The notes beneath the pieces are model-generated. The model saw nothing but the letters and a program-made list of their open reading frames with translations, was not told the DNA's origin and ran no database searches. Shown in pieces: positions 21,921 through 32,606 of a stretch of DNA of 64,000 bases; positions within the stretch are counted from its first letter, which is position 1; every line of letters starts with the position of its first letter. Position numbers and translations under genes: made by a program. The stretch comes from Thelonectria olida (taxonomy: Eukaryota > Ascomycota > Sordariomycetes > Hypocreales > Nectriaceae): assembly GCA_020736575.1 (NCBI GenBank), contig JAGPYM010000001.1, positions 1,984,001-2,048,000 on the forward strand, given 5' to 3'.

Positions 21921-24900
21921 ATGTCTGACAGAGACCGCTCTCGATCGCCCTCTGGGCCGGGGAGCTCGTCTCAACGACCCTCACAGTCCCCATCCCGCAA
22001 CCAGCCCCGATCGGACTCGCCTTCTCGGTCTGCGGCCGCCGGTCCTTCCAGTGGTTATCCGCAGCCTCTTGGATTTGACCCGGCTCGCGGTCCTGCCCGA
22101 CAAGAGAAGGGCAACACCCGCATGGAGCTGCCTCCAGACGCCTACGTCTCTGAAACCAAGAAGGATCTCTTCACTCTCCGAGAGAGGAAGCTCAACACTG
22201 AGGGAAAGGTGGAGATGATTGAGGTCAACCAGTACCGAATGACCAAGTTTGATTTCACCAAGAAGATTTACCAATACGACGTGAGTTCGCTTTGTCTTTG
22301 CTCTTTCAATGTTGCTAACTATATGACTAGATCATCCTTTCCCCTGAGCCTGACAAGATCGGTCCCGTCATGAAGAAGCTTTGGGCTCACCCTGCTCTTC
22401 AAGCTCAGCTGAAGCCGTACAAGGGCGACAAGTGGCTCTTTGATGGAAAGAAGTTGGCCTGGGCCCCAGCTCTCATTGACCGTGGCGAGATCCGCTGCAA
22501 GATTAACTTGGATGAGGGCAAGCAACCCGCTGGTGGAAACCGCCGTCCAGGCAACGAGTTCCTCGTCACCATCCGTCAGACAACGGAGATCAAGGTCGTT
22601 GCTCTCCAAGGATATCTTGAGCACCGGATTTCTTTCAACAACACTGTCCAAGAGGCATTGAACTTCTTAGATCATCTTGTGCGCCAGTGGCCTTCGCAAC
22701 ATCTGCTTGCCATCAAGCGGAATTTCTACAAGCAGTCCGAGGCTGGTATCCCTCTCAACGATGGCTCTATTGTTGAAGTTCACAAGGGCATGTACGCCTC
22801 GGTGCGTATGAGCCACAACATCGCCCGCGGTGGTGTCGGTCTTGGGTACAACATCGATGTGGCCAACACTTGCTTCTGGATTGGCGGTCAAAGCTTGGAG
22901 AAGATGGTCTGCAACTTTCTCGCCACCCAAGACAGGCGATGGGCGAGCTTCACTCCCGCCACTCTTGCCACACAGCTCAAGCCTGTCCAAGGAAGAAGCG
23001 GTCGCCTGGAGTCTTCTGATGCTTTCAAGCAACTCCGAAAACTGCGACGGATCAAGTTCAAAGTGCGCCACAGCAACCGCCGCAACGATGACAAGCTCTT
23101 CACTGTGGTCGATTTTGCCTTTGATGAGAAGCTCGGCAGTGAAGGTGCTACGGCACGTACCGTTACCTTCGAACATGATGGTGCTCAAATCTCGGTGCAA
23201 GAGTACTATCGCAAGAAGTACAATGTCAACTTGCGATTCGCCAACCTGCCTCTCATCGACGCCGGCAAGGCTGGCAAAATTCCCATGGAACTTGCCTGGG
23301 TCGAGCCAATGCAGCGGTATCCGTTCAAGCTCAATCCTGATCAGACCGCTGCCATGATCAAGCTCGCTGTCACCCGTCCTGGGGTCCGGAAGAAGGACAT
23401 TCAGAACAATGCGTCGCAGCTCCAGATTTCCAGCGACCCATACCTCAGGGAATACGGCGTCTCCTTTGAGCCACAGTTTGCCAAGACCGAGGCCAGAATT
23501 CTGCCTCCTCCCGTCGTCAAGTTTCTTGGCAACGGAACTGTCGAGCCCAAGTTTTCTGGCCGGTGGGACTTGCGAGGCAAGAAGTTCTGGAAGCAAAACG
23601 TCGTTCCCCTCAAGTCCTGGGGTTTCATTGCTCTCGAACAGGGTATCCAGTTGCCTGCTCTGCAGCAATTTGCAAGCACCTTCAAGACCACCTTCATTGG
23701 GCATGGTGGCAAAGTGGCTGGCGAGCCCAAACTCCTGAACCCGCCTCAAAACTTAAGGCACAACGCGGCAGAGGCCATTGCCTGGGCTCACGAGCAGATC
23801 ACCAGGGCTACTGGATATACTCAGCTTCTCTTCTGTGTGGTCTCCAAGAAGAATAGCGGAGCCTATGATCGGCTCAAGAAATCCGCCGACTGTCGATTTG
23901 GCATTCTCACTCAGGTCGTCGTGGCCACTCATGTCCTCAAGAACAATGGGCAATACCACTCGAACGTGTGCATGAAGGTCAATGCCAAGTTAGGAGGAGC
24001 CACCTCTTGCGTTGCCCCTCCCTGGAAATCTCCTGTCACCTACTTTCCAGAGAACCGGCCCACGATGATCATTGGCGTCGATGTCTCCCATGGCGCACCT
24101 GGTGGTAACACCCCGTCCACTGCCGCCATGACTATGTCGGTGGATCGAGATGCCACTCGATATGCTGCCCAGGTCGAGACCAACGGCTATCGAGTTGAGA
24201 TGCTCACTCCATCCAATGTCCGCATGCTCTTTGGGAATCTATCAGCCTACTGGAGAGCCGGGCACAATGGCGCTATCCCATCCCACATCATTTACTTCCG
24301 CGATGGAGTTGGTGAAGGCCAGTTCGCCCAAGTTCTGGACCAGGAGATCCAGGAGATCAAGGGCTTCTTGAAGGACAAGATTCCTCCTAACAAGATGCCT
24401 AAGTTCACCGTGGTCATCGCTACCAAGCGTCATCACATTCGATTCTTCCCAGTCAAGGGCGACAGGAATGGCAATCCTTTGCCTGGAACTTTGGTGGAGA
24501 AAGAGGTGACGCACCCCTTCATGTGGGACTTTTACCTCAATTCTCACGTTGCCATTCAGGGAACATCGAGGCCTGTCCACTATCATGTAATCCTTGACGA
24601 GATGAGCGTTCCCGTCAATGATTTCCAAAAGATGATTTATCAACAGTGCTATACATACGCACGATCAACCACCCCCGTCTCCCTCCACCCGGCTGTCTAC
24701 TACGCCCACCTGGCCAGCAATCGCGCTCGACCTCATGAGAACATTGCGACAAGCGAAGGATTCCGCACCGGTCCCAAGGGCCATGAGATGATTCGAGAGA
24801 AGGTTGCCCGTGGAATCTCTTTGGGTGGGCCAGACCGGGGCGCTGATGCACCTCCCTTGCTCCATTTGGGAGGCAGAGTCGATCCGCAGAATGGCCCTGT

Positions 24901-24955
24901 TGGTGATGAGGAGAGGCTCCGAAGCTTCTTCCGCAGTACCATGTGGTACATCTAG
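21921..24955 (+). CDS. Argonaute protein (slicer-competent by motif)
   Basis: Core effector of RNA interference; binds small RNAs and cleaves or silences complementary transcripts (Neurospora relatives are QDE-2 in quelling and SMS-2 in meiotic silencing). Exons 21921-22280 and 22331-24955 give 994 residues. The N-terminus is rich in R/S (DRDRSRSPSG) and disordered. The N and L1 domains follow (GYNIDVANTCFW near 300), PAZ is at about 300-460, then MID and PIWI. All four PIWI catalytic positions are present: D704 (IIGVDVSHG), E743 (GYRVEML), D778 (YFRDGVGEGQ) and H913 (YYAHLASNRAR). An intact DEDH tetrad predicts slicing activity. No other RNAi gene is nearby. Which of the two usual fungal Argonaute clades this belongs to cannot be settled without a tree, so no symbol is given. 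Confidence 0.97.
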
Positions 24956-25687
24956 GATGTTCTGAACGAGCACTGGCAGTCAACGTGGAGTGACTTGAGG
25001 TTGAGGAAGGAATTGAAGGGAATTGAAGGGGATGGAACGGAGCGATGATCATCACCAAGAGAAGTCGGAGATCTCACAATTATTGGGATCTATCACTATT
25101 AAAAGGGGCGACCGGTTTGGCGGGAAGTGGCGGCGGAGGTTTAACTTAGGCTTGCGGTTAGTTTGGCGATCAAGGTATCTATTATATCGATGCCAAGTAG
25201 CTAAAAACAGATTGCAAGCAATACCGTCTGAGGCTGATTTGCGGTGAAATGTGGCTAATGATCTAGGCTAACCAGCAGATTGATGATTGATCGGAATTGA
25301 CTTGATAACAAAAGGCCAAGGCGGTTCCTTTCAGCCTCGGTGATGTAGTCGAGGCAGCGACCATGCGACATAGATTCTAGTGATGAGCTGCGATGGCATG
25401 TTGCCTTTTTGCAGTATCAATGGCAATAAGCCAATGGGGCTCGGCCTCCCTTTAACTACCGCCTCAGTTGTCGTGTCGTGACTAAAGGGAAGCAAGGGAG
25501 TCAGCCTGTTCAGGTAACCACGGAGGCATAGTGGACATAGTACTTCACAGACATCACAGTAGGATGAAAAGCTCTCACTCGCGGAAGACACACAAAAGCC
25601 TCGTATCCTCGTTCCTACATTTCAGTCTGGCAATCAAGTTCCAAAAAATGGGTGTATCATGAGAGCAGGCAATACTAAAAACCGGCC
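24956..25687. other. Intergenic region downstream of the Argonaute gene
   Basis: 3' flank of the Argonaute gene and of the minus-strand relic to its right. A tandem gaattgaagggg-like duplication occurs at about 25008-25031. No gene is supported. Confidence 0.6.
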
Positions 25688-26704
25688 CTAACAACCATTC
25701 TTCATCCATTCGGGCTCTCCAGACCAACTCGACCCTTGGATAGGGACCTTCACCCGGATCGAAACCAGCTTCGGTAGTCTCGGAACAAGGACTTTGGGGA
25801 GACCCTTTGGGTGTTGCACATGAATACAGTCCTTGACCTTGCCCCCTTCGTCTGCCCGACCTCTCTCTTGAAATCCGCCCTCCTCATCGATGAACCAGTC
25901 CGGCGGCTCGTCCTCGAACAAGATGCCCTTGGCTCCCATTACCTGTATCAACTCCGTCACCTAGTCCGTAGAGTTCTTCAATGGTGGCCGCCAGTCGGGG
26001 CTGTCCTTTTGACCATTGCAGGTGTCGGGCCAGGTCTTTGACGCGGGGTTTGTTGCTCGAGGAAGGGCCAAGGATTTTGCTATGATTGGAAGAAGATTTT
26101 CGGCGTCCTTTTTGAAGATGAATCCTATCGTAGCTTCCGGGTCGAATCTTCCATCCTGGGGTACTTCGAAGGGTCTGACGTAGTGAACAAAGTTTCCCGA
26201 ACAAGGCTCTCGGTGAGCAGCGAAGATGGTGCCGGCGACGGGGTCATCGTTAGCTTGAACGAAAAGAGCCGTTTCAACGCCGGCAGCGGACGGGTCAAGA
26301 GCGTTTCTCCGGTAGGTCGTGTTCGTGCTGTTGAAGTCGACAATATAGACGAAGAAGCAGTGTCGAAGCCACGGCGGAGTGGTGGTCAAGATGTCGAGGA
26401 ACTGGTCTCCCATCTTGACGGGGCTTAGGAGCTTGTGGGCAGTTAGGAGAACGAGATTGGATAGGACCCAGTGTCGGAAGGCTTCTTCGTACCTGAGGGG
26501 GAGGTACCTACCTAGTAGGAAATGGTGTTTCGGCGTATTTATGAAAGTTGCGAAGAGAAAGTCTTGGTTGCCAATCAGAGCCAAGCTGGGTTTGAATGCC
26601 TGAGGGAACCGTATTTCCAAGTCGGCAGGATGGGGAAGTCGCGGGAACGTGAGATGGAACCCTCCTGCCGACAGTAGAAAGAGGATGGGACCTACGTCAA
26701 ATGA
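25688..26704 (-). pseudogene. Interrupted open frame of unknown function, probable decaying gene
   Basis: One minus-strand frame stays open for about 340 codons except for a single TAG at 25963-25961. Upstream of the stop it reads protein-like sequence such as LALIGNQDFLFATFINTPKH and DPEATIGFIFKKDAENLLPI; downstream it continues with GILFEDEPPDWFIDEEGGF and LPRLPKLVSIRVKVP-like text to a TAA/TAG end at 25688. The frame is not preceded by an ATG: it opens after a TAG at 26707-26705, and its first possible codons are GTA or TTG, so either a 5' exon is missing or the start has been lost. A small unrecognised intron covering the TAG is an alternative, but I find no donor/acceptor pair that keeps phase. 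No domain is recognised. Confidence 0.45.
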
Positions 26705-27190
26705 CTACGAAGTAAAATGGAGGTTATCTCGAGATAGAGGTCAGGTAGAGAAAGAAATAAAGACGAGCTGTCAATGATTTGAGTAAGGGATCCAGCGGTC
26801 GTCGGTATCCAGACAACACAGCGGTAAACTAACAAAAGAATGCATCACTAGTAGCAAACAAGATAGAGAGAGAGGAGGCTTTTCTTCGTTTGCAATCGAC
26901 GAGTGAGCGTTTGTTTAGCCACGAGGATGCACTTGTGCTAGGACCTACTCTTGACCTTTGCCCTCTTTGAGGTAAGGTTTCTCGTCCTCTTTTGACTGAT
27001 AAAACACGGTGGGGCTCTGAATGGAATCGCGGATTAGCCTGGTGGATCGCTGTCGTGCTCCCGTGATGTCATTAGCCGATTTAGGTGTGAAACTCCAACA
27101 AATCTCAATCCAACATTTACGTGTCAAACCTCAACACGTAAACGCCAATTGCAGACTCCTCTTCCTTCACCTCCTTTGCCACCAACTACA
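26705..27190. other. Intergenic region upstream of the peroxiredoxin gene
   Basis: Presumed promoter and short leader of the peroxiredoxin on the right, and possibly a missing 5' exon of the relic on the left. Nothing else is recognised. Confidence 0.5.
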
Positions 27191-27949
27191 ATGGCTTTCC
27201 GTGCTTCTTTCCGCCGCGCTGCCTTGGCTCGCCCTGCCGCGGCCCGCAGCTTCCACTCGACTCCCCGGGCCATGGTCAGCGTTGGCCAGGAGATCCCCTC
27301 CCTTGAGCTGCTGGAGGACTCTCCCGGTAACAAGGTCGACCTCGCCGAGGAGTTTGGCCGAGGCAATGGGTACATCATTGGTGTCCCTGCTGCCTTCTCG
27401 GGCACTTGCTCGAGCCAGCACATCCCCTCCTTCATGCACCACCCCGCGCTTAAGAAGGCCGGTCAGGTCTTTGTCGTCTCCGTCAACGACCCCTTCGTGT
27501 GAGTATCAAATATCTCATCTGGACGCTGCCAATTGGGTCGAGAGGGTTAGTTGCTGATGAATTGGGTGTAGCATGAAGGCTTGGAGCGAGCAGCTTGACC
27601 CTGCCAAGCAGACTGGGGTGAGTAATGCAGCTCGATGAGAGGAGTGACTCCCCTCACCACCGAAGCTGCTGACTGACTGCGATGCCCAGATCCGATTCCT
27701 CGGTGACCCCACTGGCGAGTTTACCAAGAGACTGGACCTTGGCTTTGACAACCTCGCCGCCATCTTCGGCAACGCTCGAAGCAAGCGCTATGTGTTGAAA
27801 GTCGAGGACGGCAAGGTCTCGGAGACCCACGTTGAGCCTGACAACACCGGCTACACCGGTAAGTGACTGATACAAGAGATATTTGTTTGGAACCTGAAGC
27901 TCACCACAATCATTCCACAGTCACCTCGGCTGAGAAGGTTCTGGGCTAA
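27191..27949 (+). CDS. Prx5-type (atypical 2-Cys) peroxiredoxin, probably mitochondrial
   Basis: Thiol peroxidase reducing hydrogen peroxide and alkyl hydroperoxides. Exons are 27191-27498, 27572-27617, 27690-27858 and 27921-27949, coding 183 residues. The first 27 or so residues are basic, hydroxylated and free of acidic residues (MAFRASFRRAALARP), a good mitochondrial presequence, ending just before the conserved VGQEIPSLELLE start of the Prx5 fold. The active site is PAAFSGTCSSQHIPSF with the peroxidatic cysteine at residue 73, matching the P-x3-T-x2-C pattern with G/S in place of the more usual T/P residues around it; the distal arginine lies in exon 3 or at the exon 2-3 junction and was not assigned. 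Exon 2 is just 46 bases and the last exon 29 bases, both forced by phase. It stands alone without co-oriented partners. Confidence 0.93.
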
Positions 27950-29977
27950 GTCGAACAGCTGAATGAACAGCGGATGTATGAGTACATCGTCTGGGTAGAA
28001 AAGAAGATTAATATTACGGAGTGAAGTTGATTTTGATATCCGACCAAGGTGACTGACTATCCGTGCAAATCTCACCTCAGCTGGCCATTGCAAGGGTGTG
28101 CCTAATTAGGTGGCCGTCCCCGCTTGCATGGTGACTCTAAGGCTACGAGGGCTTTCAGACAACTCGGAACGGTGGGTGTTTAGATGGTGAGCAATTACTG
28201 GCGATTCTCGGTCTCAAGAAGGAGAAGAGTAGCGAGTAAGGACCAACTTAGGCAATACTGACTGAGTCAGTTTTGCAGTGATTTCAGGCACTGTCTTGGC
28301 ATAACGGCTGGGGGTAAAGTGGCGTGCCACAAGATGCAGCTTGTCTGTGCTTGGTTGTTTGAGGAAGCGCCTTCAGGGGAGTGAACGGCTCCTGAACCCC
28401 TGAAAGAAACCCGGCGTGCAGGCCGAGGCCACGGAGTCACCCGGCAAATCGCTCGGAGGAGATGTGGGTGTGTCTTCCGGGCGGGCACGCCGTCACCGTG
28501 GGCTGGAGACTGACGGTCGGTGAGGGGTGGGGGGATCGCACTGTGAAGCTGAGAGCAATCGTGAGTAACAAAAATTAGTTAGTTATTCGGAGAAGAGGAA
28601 CGAGAACGTAGTCAGTCAGTTACTATGTAGAGATGTATGACTGATGCGACTCATTGCCCCCTTTTGCCAATGCTGAGTGTCATGTTTGTCAGCCCAGCTG
28701 AATTTGGATTTGCTTACATGTTTGAGGCGAGCGAATATTCGCACAGTAGGCCCCGTCCAACAAGTCGACTCTCATCAGTGGGGACTAGCCAAACGGCGTC
28801 ATCACGCAACGCATGATGGATGATGCATCTGGAGAGGGGCACTTGGCAGTAAGTGGACTGCACCCAGTTTGCCAGGCAGCCTCCGATCGGGTGCCAACAG
28901 TCCAAAGACGACGGAACCGTACGCACACAAACAGCCCACTCCAGGCCTCCACCGACAAAGGCGATGTGATCGATGCATCGGACTTGGGCGTTGGGCTGGC
29001 ATGTTCACAGTCGACAAACGTGCATCTCGACTCACCCAGTGGACGTTGGAAGTCATTTGTAAGCTCTATTAACCACAAAGGAGATAGATGGTGCCCGATT
29101 ATCGTTTTGGCCATTTGTTCAGGCATCACAAGTCACATTCAAACAACCACATCTCTCCCTTCTGGTTATTATGCAAGGTAGTTATCATCCATTCTCTCTC
29201 CTTCCTGCTTCTGAGTCCTCGCTCTCCTCGACTCTTCTGGACTCTTTCCACTACTGCTGCCCCACAAGCCCCACCCACCAGACTTCAGCACGCATTTGCA
29301 CGCACTGCGCTCCCTCTCTCTCTCCCGTCCACTTTCACACCCGCCCGCCGCCGTCTTCGCCTTGACTTGATGCTTTGCGTGCGTCCGTGTTACCTTCCCT
29401 CCCTCTCGACCTGGCTCTTCTGCCTGCGCCCTTCCTCCTCAGTCGCTGGAATCGACCTCCTACGCTCCTAAATATTCCATCCATCCATCCACCCACCTGT
29501 CTGTCCTATCCTATTCCACGCTTCCGCCCTTCTCCTAGCCCAGCCTCGTGACGACTCACACCCGACCTCACCTGGCCGCCCGCCCTCCGCCTCATCCTTC
29601 CACCCACCCTCCGTCCCCGTCCAAGAACTGGCTGGCTGTCATTTGTCTCGTCTCGACCACACCGTCTTCGTCATAGGCACCTTCTGTTCCCGCACGCACC
29701 TGACTAAGGTTTGCTCCCTTAGTCATACCGTCCATCGCCACCATATTTCCAAACACCTCTATTATTTCCTGCTCTCCCTTCCTCGTGAGCACTCTCCCAC
29801 TCGACGCTTCCCCCCGCCGCCACGATTCCTCCCATCACACGGAAACGGAAGGCTGCTGAGGCGACGATTACCTCTGCCAACAGAGACGAAACCCCAAACA
29901 AGAGGATCCTCGCCTCAGCCGCCGTCTCAGACACGTCAGGCCTACCACCCACCCCTCTCACCGCCGCCAGCAACCCC
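27950..29977. other. 2-kb intergenic region ending in an ATG-free leader of the RBR ligase gene
   Basis: Left part is the peroxiredoxin 3' flank. No gene is recognised in the middle. From about 29200 the sequence is C/T-rich, and from 29373 to 29977 there is no forward ATG in any frame, the mark of a transcribed leader before the start at 29978. Confidence 0.55.
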
Positions 29978-31705
29978 ATGGATTCCGAGGAAGATTTCAT
30001 GTCCGCTCTTTCGAGCGAGGATGACATGATGCAGGATTACAGCGGAGACGAGCTCTCGGCTGGTGAAGGTACTATTTTCACTTTCCTCCCTTCCAACTCT
30101 ATTACCATACCATAGTCTAGTTACTAATCACTCTTTCATCCGCAGACTTCGATGATGAAGAATTCGACGAGCCCGATCCTGATTTTGGCATCTCCAAGGA
30201 CCTAGACAAGAAGAAGAAAGCTGCACACCTGGTGTCTTACCAGGTTTTCGAACCCACCGATATCCAACGCCAGCAAGATGACATGGTCAACGAAGTGAAC
30301 ATGATTCTAGATATGCGCAAAGAAGATGCCGCAATCCTACTCCGCTACTTCCGTTGGAACAAAGAGCGTCTGCTCGAGGACTACATGGATCGCCCCGAAA
30401 AGATTTTAGAGGCTGCCGGTCTTAACAGCACTACGAACAGCGCTCGAAAGCTCGAGGTCATTCCCGGTTTTACGTGTGACATCTGCTGCGAGGATGAGGA
30501 AGGTCTTGAGTCATTTGCCATGAAGTGTGGTCACCGGTACTGTGTCGACTGCTACCGTCATTATTTGACCCAGAAGATTCGCGAGGAGGGTGAGGCTGCC
30601 CGCATCCAGTGCCCATCCGATGGCTGTGGCCGCATTCTCGATACTTGCTCCCTAGCCCTGCTCGTGGCCCCAGAGCTCACGGGCCGCTACCACGAACTAC
30701 TCAACCGAACCTACGTTGAAGACAAGGAGACCTTCAAATGGTGCCCGGCTCCAGATTGTCCCAACGCTGTCGAGTGCGCTGTCAAGAAGAAGGATCTGGA
30801 CAAGATTGTCCCCACCGTTGAGTGTCGATGTGCTAATAGGTTCTGTTTCGGTTGTTCTAATTCGGACCATCAACCTGCACCCTGCGACTTGGTCAAGAAG
30901 TGGTTGAAGAAGTGTGCGGACGACTCGGAGACTGCTAACTGGATATCGGCCAATACCAAAGAATGCCCAAAGTGCAACTCAACTATTGAGAAGAATGGAG
31001 GGTGCAACCATATGACTTGCCGAAAGTGCAAGTACGAGTTCTGCTGGATGTGCATGGGCTTGTGGTCTGAACATGGCACTAGTTGGTACAACTGCAACCG
31101 GTACGAAGAGAAGAGCGGCGCCGAGGCCCGGGATGCGCAGGCCAAATCTCGAACCTCTCTGGAACGGTATCTTCACTACTACAACCGATATGCCAACCAT
31201 GAGCAGTCAGCAAAGCTAGACAGGGATATCGCGCAAAAGACGGAAAAGAAGATGGTTCAACTACAGACGGCGTCGGGCATGTCGTGGATTGAGGTCCAGT
31301 ATCTCAACTCGGCATCTCAAGCCCTGCAAACATGCCGACAAACCCTTAAGTGGACCTACGCTTTTGCCTTCTATCTCGCCCGAAACAACCTCACTGAGAT
31401 CTTCGAGGACAACCAGAAGGACCTCGAAATGGCGGTCGAGAACTTATCTGAAATGTTTGAGAAGCCCATCGGAGAACTCTCAGACTCCAAGCTCAAGGTG
31501 GATATTATGGACAAGACGTCCTATTGCAACAAGCGACGCGTGATTCTTCTCGAAGATACTGCAGAGAATCTAGCCAAGGGTAAGCTCAGCGTTCGTATTC
31601 GTGCATGAGGTATTCGATAACTAACAATCTATTCCAGGTGAATGGGTCTTTAATTCAGACCTGCTCTCAGGCCCTACTACTGCTGGGCCAACGCGCCGCC
31701 GCTAG
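29978..31705 (+). CDS. RBR-type E3 ubiquitin ligase, Ariadne family
   Basis: RING-between-RING ligase that takes ubiquitin from an E2 onto its own cysteine before passing it to substrate. Exons are 29978-30068, 30146-31579 and 31638-31705, coding 530 residues. A very acidic N-terminus (DDEEFDEPDPDFG) is followed by a UBA-like segment (LLRYFRWNKERLLEDYMDRPE). RING1 starts at C141 (CDICCEDEEGLESFAMKCGH), then the IBR domain (WCPAPDCPNAVEC, CRCANRFCFGC), then RING2 (ECPKCNSTIEKNGGCNHMTC) with the catalytic cysteine at residue 317. The C-terminal third has the Ariadne helices (RYLHYYNRYANHEQSAKLD). The WYNCNRYEE segment after RING2 is diagnostic of Ariadne. The first exon carries only the 30 residue acidic start; phases agree at both introns. 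Confidence 0.95.
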
Positions 31706-32606
31706 GGTGACGGTTTCAGACGACGATTTCACACGATACGACAGGCCAGGTCACGACAAGAACATCCGAGACGACGTTACATGGAATCGGGATAGAGCAT
31801 TTGCGGTCTTTCCCCTCGGGTATATATGCATGAAATGACAGCGGCATTGTACAACCCTTTCTTTTTGAGCGACCTCTCACCACACGCTGATCCAATACCC
31901 GAATGGACCACATGGTTATAGACTTGCCCTTGAGCTTCTTGGCCCTGTTTGTTGTTTTTACTTTTCATTCACCCTTGTTCTTTAAACGGCATCGGGAAGT
32001 GCTCCCACGCAAACACATTGGAATTATTGGCGTTGAACCCCATTAGGAGACATTGGCGCGGGGACATGGAAGGCTGGATGGCAAGGTTTTTGCGTGCATA
32101 GATATGTAAAGAGATGTTTTGCCGAGATGGCCAATGACCACATTATGACACCGCTCATTAACATTTGCACGAACACGAAGTGTGTACTGGCCGAAATTGT
32201 GACTACGGAAACATGGGGACACTCATTCCAGTAACTCAAGAAGATATTGTACCGTCAAAAGGCCATGACAAAACACGCAATCCTTGAGCGAGGGATGTTG
32301 GGTACATCTTGCGGTTGACAGGTATTGATCAGGATTATCTATTCACTTTGAATCATCGCATAACTAAAGCAATACCTTAAGCCAGTCCGATATTCTGATT
32401 TCCATTCCAACTCCGACACTTCCTTACGTGCTGTACACTCAACGCAACCATATGACTATGTACAAAAAAAGCGATACCGACTCTACATAGAGCTCAGCGA
32501 CAGAAAGCACAATAACAAAACTTGGGAACGCTTCAACATTTATTGTCATTACAGAGACGATTCCCCTGGTAGAAACTCGTCCGAAAGCCACACATCGTCC
32601 AAGATG
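31706..32606. other. Intergenic region between convergent RBR ligase and EXO1 genes
   Basis: Shared 3' flank of two convergent genes, moderately AT-rich toward 32300-32560. No gene is recognised; open frames are short and unlike any family. Confidence 0.6.

Noticed and set aside
22667..23749. 360-codon minus-strand frame inside Argonaute
   Set aside because: Antisense shadow with L/V/E-rich text typical of the complement of coding DNA.
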